From positions 930,001 to 994,000 of the forward strand of contig NZ_CP019646.1 of assembly GCF_001999965.1 (NCBI RefSeq): 64,000 nucleotides of DNA. The letters are read 5' to 3'. The position numbers were made by a program, and so were the translations under genes. The notes beneath the pieces were generated by a model. It did no database searches. It saw only the letters and a program-made list of their open reading frames with translations, and was not told where the DNA came from. Below, in pieces: positions 9,388 through 18,115 of this stretch (position 1 is the first letter of the stretch; every line of letters starts with the position of its first letter). The stretch is from Limihaloglobus sulfuriphilus (GTDB lineage: Bacteria; Planctomycetota; Phycisphaerae; Sedimentisphaerales; Sedimentisphaeraceae).

Positions 9388-9622
9388 TTTTGATTTCCTT
9401 GTTAAAAATTATTACTGTTAAATTACATTACCGGTAATCATATTAAAGCTCTTGAGACCTGCAAGATAAAAGTATAACTCTTTTTGGTTTTATGCCTGCC
9501 GGCAACAGCCATGCCCTGCAAAGGAGGGTGAAGTAATAAAATCTTTGACTCAAAGGGTTTTATAGTTAAAATCCTATATGCTGTATTATAAATTAAAATA
9601 ATTGGTATTCAGGAGAATTAAA

Positions 9623-10591
9623 TTGTCTGTAAATACTTGCATTAAAAGGTTTTGTCTGTTAGCGGCGGTGTCGGTTCTTATTGTTGCAGGCGGCTGCGGC
9701 AGGCATCGTGCTGTAGAGCTGTATGTTGACGCGGTAATGCTTAATGACCTTGATCAGCGCGATAAGGCCCTTAGAAAACTTGACGGTGCCTTGATCAATG
9801 ACAGGTCTTTTGCGCTTGCCTATTCTCTCAAGGGCGATATCTACCAGAGGCAGGGCAATTACGAGATGAGTTCAAAGGCCTATGAAAGGGCAACAGAGCT
9901 CAATCCAATGTCATTTAAAGATTTTTACAATCTTGGCATCGTAAATGTTCATCTTGAGAGACTTCGTAAGGCCGCCAACGCATTTGTAGCCGCTTCCGAG
10001 ATAGATCCGCAGAGTTACGACTCACATTACCAGGCCGGAGTATGTTATCAAAAGTTAAAGGACTTCGCAAACGCGATTCCTTGTTACAACAAAGCCCGTC
10101 AGATCAAGCCCGACAGTACAGAGATTGACAAGATGCTTGGAGAGATATTTACAGAGCTTGAAGACTATGACAAAGCCGTAAGTGAATACCGAAGAGCGTT
10201 AGAACGAGAAGGCAATAAACCCGAACTGATGATGCCCCTGGCGACGGCCTACCTTCGTCTGGAGCGATACAATGCAGCCAAAGAACTCTTGAATGCAGTT
10301 GTTGATTTAGAACCTGCCAATAAGATGGCGCATCAGTACCTTGGTTTCGCGGTTATTAAGACCGGAAACCCTCAGGCGGCAGTGGGGCATTATTTGCAGG
10401 CCGTAGATCTCGATTATACCGACTGGATGGCTCATAAGGGCCTCGGTGTAGCGTATCTTTTAAGTTATGGCCAGACAGGCGATAAAAGTTTGCTGAAGAA
10501 GGGCGTTGACCAGTGGAAGTTGTCTTTGAAATTAAACCCTGATCAGCCTCAGCTGACACGCATGATAAGTAAATATCAGTCCCTGCTTTAA
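9623..10591 (+). CDS. TPR-repeat lipoprotein
   Basis: A 322-residue tetratricopeptide-repeat protein. The start is the TTG at 9623: AGGAG lies 7 bases upstream, and it begins a short basic leader followed by LLAAVSVLIVAGGC, a clear lipobox ending at Cys. At least seven TPR helical pairs follow (LAYSLKGDIYQRQGNYE, DFYNLGIVNVHLERL, SHYQAGVCYQKLKDF and later copies), giving a scaffold for protein-protein contacts at the membrane. It stands just upstream of lspA, the enzyme that would process its own lipoprotein signal. Partner unknown. Confidence 0.85.
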   Translation: MSVNTCIKRFCLLAAVSVLIVAGGCGRHRAVELYVDAVMLNDLDQRDKALRKLDGALINDRSFALAYSLKGDIYQRQGNYEMSSKAYERATELNPMSFKDFYNLGIVNVHLERLRKAANAFVAASEIDPQSYDSHYQAGVCYQKLKDFANAIPCYNKARQIKPDSTEIDKMLGEIFTELEDYDKAVSEYRRALEREGNKPELMMPLATAYLRLERYNAAKELLNAVVDLEPANKMAHQYLGFAVIKTGNPQAAVGHYLQAVDLDYTDWMAHKGLGVAYLLSYGQTGDKSLLKKGVDQWKLSLKLNPDQPQLTRMISKYQSLL

Positions 10592-10618
10592 CATTGAAGC
10601 AGTTTTTAAGGGCCTTTT

Positions 10619-11149
10619 ATGAGTTTCAAATATAAACCGCCTCAGCCTGGTTTGCTGGTGATTTTTGTAATAACCGCGTCAGTCTTTCTGTTTATTGACT
10701 TGTGGAGCAAATCCGCAGTTTTTGAATTTCTCGCCGATAAGCCGTATTGGCGTTATGAGGTAATACCCGGCTGGTTCAATCTGGTAATGCGGGAAAACTC
10801 CGGCGCTGCATGGAGCATGTTTGCCGGTCAGCGGTTGTTTTTAACCGGAATATCAGCATTTGCCATGGCGGCACTGATAGTAATAGCTTTTGTGGGAATG
10901 TTCAAAACACGAGTAGAATATTTTGTGCTGGGAATGTTCACAGCAGGCGTTGCGGGCAATCTTTATGACCGTTTGTTTAACGATGGTAAGGTCAGAGATT
11001 TTATAGATATAAATCTGCAGATAAATGATTATCACTGGCCGACATTTAATATAGCAGATTCCCTGCTCTGTATAGGCGTGGGAATTTACATTTTAGGTTT
11101 TGTATTTTTCGCAAAAGAAAAAGAGAGCAGAAATGATAGTACAGATTAG
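10619..11149 (+). CDS. lspA: Lipoprotein signal peptidase II
   Basis: A 176-residue membrane aspartyl protease that cuts signal peptides from diacylglyceryl prolipoproteins. Four hydrophobic helices are visible. Family motifs include FNLVMRENSGAAW, AGNLYDRL (first catalytic Asp) and FNIADSLL (second catalytic Asp). Length matches the family (about 160-180). It follows the TPR lipoprotein gene by 27 bases and overlaps ruvA by 17 bases, so lspA-ruvA-ruvB form one transcription unit. Confidence 0.96.
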   Translation: MSFKYKPPQPGLLVIFVITASVFLFIDLWSKSAVFEFLADKPYWRYEVIPGWFNLVMRENSGAAWSMFAGQRLFLTGISAFAMAALIVIAFVGMFKTRVEYFVLGMFTAGVAGNLYDRLFNDGKVRDFIDINLQINDYHWPTFNIADSLLCIGVGIYILGFVFFAKEKESRNDSTD

Positions 11150-11774
11150 AGGAAAACTTCTTGACCTTGATCAGAGTTATGCTGTTGTTGAGGTTGACAG
11201 TATAGCTTATGAAGTAATGCTGCCCGGATACTGTGTAAGCTCGCTTTCGGGCAGTATAGGTAAAGAAGTGACCTTGTGCACTATGGAATACTACGAGGGA
11301 ACGCCGGGCGGGGGCAATCTTATACCCCGACTTGTCGGGTTCAACACTCGAGGCGAGAGAGATTTTTTTGCTATATATACCGGCGTAAAGGGTATGGGCA
11401 TAAGGAAAGGGCTTAAAAGCCTTGCCATGCCGATAGAAACAATCGCCGCCGCCATCGAGAATGAAGATGAAAAGTTTCTAAAATCATTGCCGGGCGTCGG
11501 GCCCAGGCTCGCCCAGCATATCATCGCTGAACTGAGCGGCAAGCTGGTTACTTTTGCAATGCAGGGATATTCCGGCGGAGGCGAAGGCAAAGGCATCAAA
11601 GCTGATTTCACTGATTATCAGATAGAGGCACTTGAAATCCTGATTGCCTGGGGAGAAAAACGCAATGAAGCCATAGAGCTTGTTCAAAAGACTGTTCAAA
11701 ATCATCCGGACATTAAAAGCTCTGAGGAACTTGTTCCGCTGATATACAAACTAAAACAGGGCGGGGAGGTGTAG
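11133..11774 (+). CDS. ruvA: Holliday junction helicase subunit RuvA
   Basis: A 213-residue RuvA, which binds four-way DNA junctions and recruits the RuvB motor. The N-terminal OB domain starts MIVQIRGKLLDL, the central domain has the helix-hairpin-helix LKSLPGVGPRLAQHIIAEL, and a C-terminal three-helix domain contacts RuvB. I chose ATG 11133 over 11100 because it begins the conserved OB strand. It overlaps lspA by 17 bases and ends one base before the ruvB start codon. Confidence 0.95.
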   Translation: MIVQIRGKLLDLDQSYAVVEVDSIAYEVMLPGYCVSSLSGSIGKEVTLCTMEYYEGTPGGGNLIPRLVGFNTRGERDFFAIYTGVKGMGIRKGLKSLAMPIETIAAAIENEDEKFLKSLPGVGPRLAQHIIAELSGKLVTFAMQGYSGGGEGKGIKADFTDYQIEALEILIAWGEKRNEAIELVQKTVQNHPDIKSSEELVPLIYKLKQGGEV

Positions 11775-11775
11775 A

Positions 11776-12810
11776 TTGGCGATAGAACGTGTAGTCAATA
11801 CAGTTTCTCGAGGTAAGCAGGAAGAGAGTTTCAATAACGCCCTGCGTCCCGAATCACTCCAAGAGTGCATCGGCCAGCAGAATGTCAAAGATAAGCTATC
11901 AATTGCCATCACCGCAGCCCGGCAAAGAAGTGAGCCGCTTGAACATATACTTTTCTACGGCCCTCCGGGTCTTGGGAAAACCACCCTTGCAAATATAATC
12001 TCAAATGAGATGAAGGCCAATATTCGTGTAACCTCCGGGCCCGCCTTAACCAAGCAGGGCGATGTTATGGGGCTTCTGAGCAATATCAGCCAGGGTGATA
12101 TCCTTTTCATAGACGAAATACACCGGCTCAATACTGTAGTTGAGGAGTTTATATATCCGGCTATGGAGGATTTCAAGGTCGATTTTACCGTCGATTCCGG
12201 TATGCACGCAAAAACGATTAACTTTCCGCTGAAACGATTCACGCTCATAGGGGCCACAACCCGGGCAGGGCTGATAAGTGCGCCTTTGCGAAGCCGGTTT
12301 GGAATGCTGTTTCATCTGAATTATTACAATACCCGGGAACTTACACTGATAGTAAAACGCAGCGCAGGGATGTTGAATCTTGATTACGATGAAGATGCTT
12401 TGTCGCTTATAGCATCCCGGAGCCGCAGTACGCCGCGTATTGCGAACAGACTTCTCAAACGTGTTCGCGACTACGCCCAGGTTAAGGGCAGCGGGAAACT
12501 CACCGTTGATATAGTGGAATCTTCTCTGAAGATGGAGCGTATCGATCAGTACGGCCTTGACGAGCTTGACAGAGCGTTTCTCAAGGCACTTATCACAGTT
12601 TATGACGGCGGCCCCAGCGGCATAGAGGCAGTCGCGGCTACCCTGGGTGAGGAGCGGGACACTCTTGAGGATGTAGTAGAGCCCTATCTGCTTCAAAATG
12701 GTTTTCTGCGGCGAACTAAACGCGGCAGGGAGGCCACGAAAAAGGCGTATGATCATCTCGGTTTTGACAGCGGCGGTTTAGAAAAAAAAGAACCAAACCT
12801 GTTTGATTAA
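11776..12810 (+). CDS. ruvB: Holliday junction branch-migration ATPase RuvB
   Basis: A 344-residue AAA+ motor. Walker A is FYGPPGLGKTTLA, Walker B is ILFIDEIHRLN, sensor 1 is in LIGATTRAGLISAPLRSRFG, which also holds the arginine finger region, and the C-terminal winged helix has GGPSGIEAVAATLGEERDT. The start is a TTG at 11776 with GGGGAGGT ending 5 bases upstream, matching the usual beginning of the protein. No ruvC is adjacent. Confidence 0.97.
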   Translation: MAIERVVNTVSRGKQEESFNNALRPESLQECIGQQNVKDKLSIAITAARQRSEPLEHILFYGPPGLGKTTLANIISNEMKANIRVTSGPALTKQGDVMGLLSNISQGDILFIDEIHRLNTVVEEFIYPAMEDFKVDFTVDSGMHAKTINFPLKRFTLIGATTRAGLISAPLRSRFGMLFHLNYYNTRELTLIVKRSAGMLNLDYDEDALSLIASRSRSTPRIANRLLKRVRDYAQVKGSGKLTVDIVESSLKMERIDQYGLDELDRAFLKALITVYDGGPSGIEAVAATLGEERDTLEDVVEPYLLQNGFLRRTKRGREATKKAYDHLGFDSGGLEKKEPNLFD

Positions 12811-12811
12811 A

Positions 12812-13708
12812 ATGGCAGTAAGCAGAAGAAAATTCAGTCCTGCAAAAGCTATAATTGTATCGGCCGCAGTGCACGGCCTGATACTTATTGTGTTTTGCTT
12901 TATAACTTTTTCACGGGCGGATTCCCCCGGAAACGAAATCCAAACGCCGCAGGCAAATATTGAACATGTCCGAAGGATTATCAACAGCCGTCCGGTTATG
13001 CCCAAGCCGTCAGTAAAAAAACGTACATTTACTGCAAAACGTCCTGTAAAACGTGATATTTCCGCCAGAAGTCTGGTTACCCGAAGCGATACAGATTCTA
13101 CATTCAGCAGCGATGAGGAGCCCCAGATCACCTTCAGCGATCTTGGCGGTGACGGCATGAGTGACATTGAATTTTTCGGCAACAGGGCTTCAGCCTCAAA
13201 TGTATGCTTTGTCGTTGATGGTTCGGGCAGTATGCTTGGCCTTACGCACAGCGTAAAGAAACAGTTGATATCTTCTGTTAAAAGGTTAAATGCGGGCAAT
13301 CATATTTACTTGATTGTGTTCAGCGGCGATGGCCTGCTGACCACTGCGAATGATAAAATGGTCAGGGCATCTGCCGCGGCAGTGTCACAAACGGTTGAAA
13401 TGGTTAATGCCTTGCCGATGCCCTCAGGCAGCCCTAAAGCCTTATCAGCACTTAAAAAGGCATTTGAGCTGACCTCACACGACGGCGGCAAGCCGGATGT
13501 GATTTACTTTTTGACTGATGGGTTCGACTATTCAGATTCCGCGAACCGTGATTTTACGCAAACGGTGATGCGTTTGAGAAACGAAATCGCCCCGAATACC
13601 AGGATACACACAATTGGTTTCTGGTCAGGAGTCAGCGACAGTGAAATGCTCAGGCAGATAGCAGAGAATACCGGCGGAAAATTTTCCCGGTTTATGGGCG
13701 ATGACTGA
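12812..13708 (+). CDS. Membrane-anchored VWA-domain protein
   Basis: A 298-residue protein with one transmembrane helix (about residues 12-34), a basic proline-containing linker, and a von Willebrand factor A domain. The metal-site motif is DGSGS at 136-140, and FLTDGFDYSD is the later acidic loop. Such domains bind ligands or partner proteins through a divalent ion; the ligand is unknown. It begins 1 base after ruvB ends, so it is co-transcribed, yet a functional link with recombination is not apparent. A TTG three codons upstream (12803) is an alternative start that would overlap ruvB. Confidence 0.85.
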   Translation: MAVSRRKFSPAKAIIVSAAVHGLILIVFCFITFSRADSPGNEIQTPQANIEHVRRIINSRPVMPKPSVKKRTFTAKRPVKRDISARSLVTRSDTDSTFSSDEEPQITFSDLGGDGMSDIEFFGNRASASNVCFVVDGSGSMLGLTHSVKKQLISSVKRLNAGNHIYLIVFSGDGLLTTANDKMVRASAAAVSQTVEMVNALPMPSGSPKALSALKKAFELTSHDGGKPDVIYFLTDGFDYSDSANRDFTQTVMRLRNEIAPNTRIHTIGFWSGVSDSEMLRQIAENTGGKFSRFMGDD

Positions 13709-13735
13709 TAGAGACTAAAGAATATAGGTGGTTTT

Positions 13736-14299
13736 ATGCAAAACTCGGCAGCGATAGAAATGCCCCAGTGGCTCTTACCGGCCTGCGGAAATTATGTCCA
13801 GACAACAAATATTGAAGCTCAGATGCGTTTTGTGATAGAGCTCTCAAAAATGAACGTTTCTTATGAGACGGGCGGGCCTTTTGGGGCAGCGGTTTTTGAG
13901 CTGGAAACCGGCCGGCTTCTCTCCGCCGGAGTAAACCGTGTTGTGCCGCTTAGCAGCTCAATTCTACACGCTGAAATGACGGCATTGCTTTTTGCCCAGC
14001 AAAGCCTCGGTTCGTACTCAATCTCGGCTGCCGGCAGAGAGGCAGTTCTGGTCTCAAGCTGTGAGCCTTGTGCGATGTGTATGGGGGCGATACCCTGGGC
14101 AGGTCTCTCCGCCCTGGTCTGCGGCGCAAGGGATGAGGACGCCCGAAAAGCCGGCTTTGACGAGGGGGACAAACCCCAAGGCTGGGTTGAGAAACTCGAA
14201 AACAGAGGCATAAAAGTCACGCAAGATGTGCTTCGCGATGAAGCCGCGAAAGTTATCAGAGATTTTGCCCTTTCCGAGTCTAAAATCTACAACGGCTGA
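13736..14299 (+). CDS. Zinc-dependent nucleoside/base deaminase
   Basis: A 187-residue cytidine deaminase-fold protein. The zinc site is HAEM (His and catalytic Glu) plus SSCEPCAMCMGAI (two Cys). The GGPFGAAVFE segment and the length resemble guanine deaminase-type members better than tRNA adenosine deaminase TadA, which is shorter, but the substrate cannot be settled from sequence alone. AGGTGG precedes the ATG. It is followed by a clear terminator at 14300. Confidence 0.85.
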   Translation: MQNSAAIEMPQWLLPACGNYVQTTNIEAQMRFVIELSKMNVSYETGGPFGAAVFELETGRLLSAGVNRVVPLSSSILHAEMTALLFAQQSLGSYSISAAGREAVLVSSCEPCAMCMGAIPWAGLSALVCGARDEDARKAGFDEGDKPQGWVEKLENRGIKVTQDVLRDEAAKVIRDFALSESKIYNG

Positions 14300-14335
14300 G
14301 TCCAGACCCCTAACAAGTTCTCGGTTTGGACTTTT
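14300..14335 (+). terminator. Intrinsic terminator after the deaminase gene
   Basis: GTCCAGACC pairs with GGTTTGGAC over 9 bp (one G-U pair), with TTTT directly after. It separates the deaminase gene from the convergent dapB. Confidence 0.75.
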
Positions 14336-14345
14336 GGAGAGTTTT

Positions 14346-15140
14346 TTATAAGCCTAAGACATCTTTCATGGTGTACAAACCAGGTTTCTTCCCGGCTATC
14401 CAGTGAGCGGCCCTGATTGCGCCTCTAACGAAATTATCTCTGTTATGTGCAGAGTGCGAGAGCTTCACGGTTTCGCCAAGACAGCTGTAGAGTACCTCGT
14501 GTTCACCGATAATATCACCGCAGCGTACAGCGTGCATTCCGATAGTACCCTTTTTGCGGAGACAGTCGCCTCCTTCGCGTCCGTGCTGGAGACATGCGGG
14601 GTAATCCAGGCCGGCTCCTTCGGCGGCACGTTCTGCCAGCGTGAGGGCTGAACCGCTGGGCGAATCTTTTTTAAAGCGGTGATGCTGCTCAATGATTTCA
14701 ATGTCATATTCATCACCAAGCATCGAGGCGGCATTTTTTGCCATTTCAAAGAGAACATTCATTCCAACACTCATATTTGTTGCCTGGATTACAGCGATTT
14801 TCTCTGAAGCGGATTTTACTGCCGCAAGCTGTTTCTCTGAAAGCCCCGTTGTACCCATAATCAGTGCGGTACCGCTTGAAAGGCAGTAGCTGATTGTCTC
14901 ATCAGCGGCGGCTGCCAGGGTGAAGTCAATCATTACATCCGCGCCGTCAGGTTTTTCGCTTGATATCTTTGTGTCAATGTTTCCGACGCCGGCAACTTCT
15001 CCGGCATCCATGCCAAGCATCATGCTTTCAGTGTGCTCAAGTGCTGCTGTAATGTCAAAATTGCCGTTTTCCACAGCCAGAGCAGTTATTCGTCTGCCCA
15101 TTCTTCCGGCAGCTCCGTTTATGATTAGCGATGTAGTCAT
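14346..15140 (-). CDS. dapB: 4-hydroxy-tetrahydrodipicolinate reductase
   Basis: A 264-residue NAD(P)H-dependent reductase of the lysine/diaminopimelate pathway. The nucleotide-binding motif is NGAAGRMGRRI at the N-terminus; VMIDFT and ALIMGTTGLS follow, and the substrate loop is IIEQHHRFKKDSPSGSAL with the catalytic His-His and Lys. Length and motif order are those of the family. It is a single gene here, with no other dap genes beside it. Confidence 0.96.
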   Translation of the reverse strand: MTTSLIINGAAGRMGRRITALAVENGNFDITAALEHTESMMLGMDAGEVAGVGNIDTKISSEKPDGADVMIDFTLAAAADETISYCLSSGTALIMGTTGLSEKQLAAVKSASEKIAVIQATNMSVGMNVLFEMAKNAASMLGDEYDIEIIEQHHRFKKDSPSGSALTLAERAAEGAGLDYPACLQHGREGGDCLRKKGTIGMHAVRCGDIIGEHEVLYSCLGETVKLSHSAHNRDNFVRGAIRAAHWIAGKKPGLYTMKDVLGL

Positions 15141-15267
15141 AGTAAAATCCTTTATTTTTATTTCAATTCTGTTTTAATCTTATTATATATGAAAACCGCG
15201 GAATTTCAAGAATAGCCTGTTTTTCATGTTTGAGTTTTTGTATAATCAGTTTAAAACATAGATTAAA

Positions 15268-16038
15268 TTGGATGATATTTTGAAAAATTTCCTTAGAAAA
15301 GTAATTTTAGATGCGGGTGAGATTTCTCTTGATTACCGGCAAAAGGGCTTTGAAGTCTCGAGAAAGTCCGCCAAAGACCTTGTTACGGAGGCAGACAGGG
15401 CGGTCGAGAAATTTCTTACAAAAAAAATCACCGAGCAATACCCTTCGCATGGAATTCTGGGAGAAGAATACGGCAGCACAAAAACGGGAGAATACTGCTG
15501 GGTCATTGATCCTATCGACGGAACGTCCTCGTTTGTGCACGGCCACCCGTTTTACTCGATTTCTATTGCATTGCAGAGGGGCGGTGAAACTATTCTCGGT
15601 GCTGTTTACGCTCCTGTTCTTGATGAGCTGTTCACGGCAGAGAAGAACGCAGGGGCGTTTTTAAATTGTGAAAAGATTCAGGTTTCTCCTACATCTGAGC
15701 TGATTGATGTTATGGCTGCGACCGGATTTGCCTGTATCAGGGCGGGGCTCGAACACAACAACCTTAAATATTTCAATAGAATAATTCCTAAGATACGGGG
15801 GATCAGGCGATGCGGTTCCGCTGCGATAGATTTGAGCTATGTAGCGTGCGGAAGGTACGATGTTTTCTGGGAACTTAACCTCAAGAAATATGATTTCGCG
15901 GCAGGTGCGTTGATACTGGAAGAGGCCGGCGGCAAAGTTACAGGCTTTGACGGAAAACCTTCTCCAACAGGAGAAACACTTCTGGCGACAAATTCAATTC
16001 TTCACAGACAGTTTCTTGAAATGCTGAATTTGTTGTAA
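15268..16038 (+). CDS. Inositol monophosphatase family phosphatase
   Basis: A 256-residue lithium-sensitive phosphatase fold protein. Metal-binding motifs are LGEEYG, WVIDPIDGTSSFVHG and the late KKYDFAAGALILEEAGG. The family includes SuhB, histidinol-phosphatase and CysQ; the closest style is SuhB/inositol monophosphatase, but the substrate is open. The start is a TTG at 15268 without a strong ribosome site; a second TTG at 15280 would remove four residues. A terminator follows at 16052. Confidence 0.88.
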   Translation: MDDILKNFLRKVILDAGEISLDYRQKGFEVSRKSAKDLVTEADRAVEKFLTKKITEQYPSHGILGEEYGSTKTGEYCWVIDPIDGTSSFVHGHPFYSISIALQRGGETILGAVYAPVLDELFTAEKNAGAFLNCEKIQVSPTSELIDVMAATGFACIRAGLEHNNLKYFNRIIPKIRGIRRCGSAAIDLSYVACGRYDVFWELNLKKYDFAAGALILEEAGGKVTGFDGKPSPTGETLLATNSILHRQFLEMLNLL

Positions 16039-16051
16039 ACACCCAAAACAT

Positions 16052-16100
16052 CAGGGTGGGTTGCAGGGCCGTAAACAAGGTGTCCCACCCTGTTTGTTCG
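16052..16100 (+). terminator. Probable intrinsic terminator
   Basis: CAGGGTGGG (16052-16060) pairs perfectly with CCCACCCTG (16084-16092), followed by a T-rich TTTGTT. It lies just after the inositol-phosphatase family gene. Confidence 0.6.
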
Positions 16101-16318
16101 TGAATTAAAATATATTGAATTGCGAATGGATACTGTTTAAAGCATTTACACAAGTTGAAATACCGTTGGCTTGTCATGGTGTTTTGCAGTGAAGTTAAAT
16201 CATGGAGTGTGGTCTCGGAAGCATGCCAAGTTGCGTTTCAAAGATGTGCACCAACGGTATATTCAACCTGTTTATTCGGGGTTCAGTATTAAATTTTCAA
16301 ATTTCTTAAGTATGTCAA

Positions 16319-16360
16319 GCCGCGGCAGCCCATGGGTCGAAGCCGCCGCGGCCTTTTCTG
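16319..16360. terminator. GC hairpin between convergent transcripts
   Basis: GCCGCGGC at 16319-16326 and again at 16345-16352 (self-complementary) form a hairpin. On the plus strand it is followed by CTTTTCTGTTT. It lies 9 bases past the stop of the minus-strand trypsin-like gene and may serve both directions. The sequence from 16093 to 16318 holds nothing I can recognise. Confidence 0.5.
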
Positions 16361-16361
16361 T

Positions 16362-17378
16362 TTATTGTGCTATACTTTGGGAGATAACTGCCACGTCTGC
16401 GACTGTGACAGAACCGTCGTTGTTGATATCCCTTCCCTGGCACCAGCCGTTTTCGGGGCTGCATTCGGTTTCAAGCCAAAAGTTGGCAATCGCCGCAAGG
16501 TCCATGGAATTGACCAGGCTGTCACCGTTGATATCGCCTTTTGTGCCTCCAAAAACCAGGCTTGGGGGGATTATAGCAAGGGTTTCTTCAATCCACCCTG
16601 AGTAATAGCTTATCCTGTGGGCGTATGCCCTGTCAGGCTGGTCTCTGAGGGTGTCGGGATTTTTGAACCACGCCTGAGAATAGCTTGCGGATTTAGTTGA
16701 TACACCATAGGTTAAACCAGCAAGTTTCCATTGGCCTTCATGATATATGAACCACCCGCCTCCGGAGTCATATTCAGCCGCAGTGCCTTCGTACTGGGCC
16801 GCTGATGAATGACCGGGGCCGTCAAAGTCCAGCATCATGAAAGAGTCTCCCATTAGCGAGTCTATGTAATTTTGTGCCCAGCGAAGATTTGTGTTTCCCT
16901 CCGGGGCCCAGTTGTAGCCGTAGAGTTTGTTTTTGTTGTAAAGCCCTTCGCCGCGGCCTTTTCCGTACCCGCCGAGAACTATCTGCTTGCTTACTTCGGA
17001 GTCAGTCTCAACGTCCTCGGCTGTATATACTCCCGCGTAATTTGTGAAATTGGCGTTATTAAGAGAGCATATTCGAATGTCTGAGCCGACAGGGGGCACG
17101 TAAACGTCTTTGACTGTATAACTCTTGCCGTTTATGACTACCGGAGATGTCGCGGCGGCGTTGTAGCCGTTTTGGTGACAGGTCGTGATAACGACGTTGG
17201 GGCCGATAACTACGCATGAGGCGTTAGTTCCCCATCGCCCCATACACTCATTGGCAGGGTGGTCGCTCCAGTCGGCAGGGGGAGTTGTTTCAGAATGAGA
17301 TATTATCGCTGATGTTTCTACATTGATGTAAAGCAGGACAAATACGGCAACTAATGCGCACTTTGCAAAAGCTTTCAT
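16362..17378 (-). CDS. Secreted trypsin-like protein with dockerin module
   Basis: A 338-residue exported protein. After a signal peptide (about residues 1-23) comes a chymotrypsin-fold domain: VVIGPNVVITTCHQNG gives His68 as the catalytic histidine, SDIRICSLNN gives Asp100, and AEYDSGGGWFIYHEGQWKLAG gives Ser205. The histidine motif (TTCHQN instead of TAAHC) and the DSGGG serine loop depart from trypsin but keep the triad order. The tail has two calcium loops, DINGDSLVNSMD with NFWL, and DINNDGSVTVAD, forming a paired dockerin-like module. It is monocistronic, with a long leader on the minus strand. Protease activity is likely but unproven. Confidence 0.78.
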   Translation of the reverse strand: MKAFAKCALVAVFVLLYINVETSAIISHSETTPPADWSDHPANECMGRWGTNASCVVIGPNVVITTCHQNGYNAAATSPVVINGKSYTVKDVYVPPVGSDIRICSLNNANFTNYAGVYTAEDVETDSEVSKQIVLGGYGKGRGEGLYNKNKLYGYNWAPEGNTNLRWAQNYIDSLMGDSFMMLDFDGPGHSSAAQYEGTAAEYDSGGGWFIYHEGQWKLAGLTYGVSTKSASYSQAWFKNPDTLRDQPDRAYAHRISYYSGWIEETLAIIPPSLVFGGTKGDINGDSLVNSMDLAAIANFWLETECSPENGWCQGRDINNDGSVTVADVAVISQSIAQ

Positions 17379-17990
17379 GTTCCTTAAACCTTACTAATTA
17401 AACCACAAATTAAGTACCTGCACAATCAAGGCAGAGAAAGACGTGCATCAGTAGAATGACTAAAATATCAAATGCCGTATTCCCAGGAGCGCTGACCCAT
17501 GTAAAATGCGCTTTTAAACCTGGGCGAAATCAATGGTGTGTATAGTCAATTGACAGCTATTAACTGTCGTGCTGCTTGCCATTTCGTGCTCTAAAATTGT
17601 GCCCTAAACAAAGTCTGGAAACTCCAGACAACCAGGAATTATTCTATTGTTTCAAATATCGAGTTGCAAGTAAAATTTTAAAAAATCTGAAAAATTATAT
17701 TTTAACCCGATTGTTGCGATCTCTAAGTCTATTAGAATAATGACTTTGGATTCTTGAAATATTTTACGTTTTTTTGAGGGATTGTTGTATTTTTTTGTGA
17801 AGATTTATGAATTTAGTTAACTGTTTCTGGTTTTTTAAGGTGTTCGAAGTGAGCGGCTTTTAAAACGTACTTAAGTTTATTGTCTTAATAAACCGCTGAA
17901 AGTCTCGCATGGATAGCCCAAAAATACTTTTTAAGTTTAGAGGCTTTGATCAACTGAAAAATATTCTGACTAAATGAAGCGAAAATCAGG

Positions 17991-18018
17991 TTGTCAATAT
18001 TGTGTAAATATATATAAT
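17991..18018 (+). promoter_or_regulatory. Probable glyS promoter
   Basis: TTGTCA, 16-base spacer, TATAAT: a near-consensus vegetative promoter about 100 bases before glyS. Confidence 0.6.
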
Positions 18019-18043
18019 TCTTAATTTTAGTCAGAATATAATT

Positions 18044-18085
18044 ACTCCCGTCCTTTTGCGGTCAGACTTGCAGCCGCACGGGAGT
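18044..18085 (+). promoter_or_regulatory. Leader hairpin upstream of glyS
   Basis: ACTCCCGT pairs with ACGGGAGT, and inside it GCGG pairs with CCGC. It lies 30 bases before the glyS start with no U tract after it, so it is a leader structure and not a terminator. No T-box core is visible. Confidence 0.4.
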
Positions 18086-18115
18086 GCAATGCAGATGTAA
18101 AATTAAGGTTTAACA

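Larger units (their letters stand above)
17379..18115. other. AT-rich intergenic region with two divergent leaders
   Basis: About 740 bases without a gene. It contains a two-tier stem at 17482-17524 in the leader of the minus-strand trypsin-like gene (CCCAGG/CCTGGG outside, AGCGC/GCGCT inside), a short hairpin GTCTGGA/TCCAGAC near 17620, the glyS promoter at 17991 and its leader hairpin at 18044. The rest is plain AT-rich sequence. I recognise no known riboswitch class. Confidence 0.5.

Noticed and set aside
16171-16605. Plus-strand frame of 144 codons
   Set aside because: Half of it is the reverse of the dockerin part of the trypsin-like gene, the rest crosses a hairpin, and the sequence is not protein-like.
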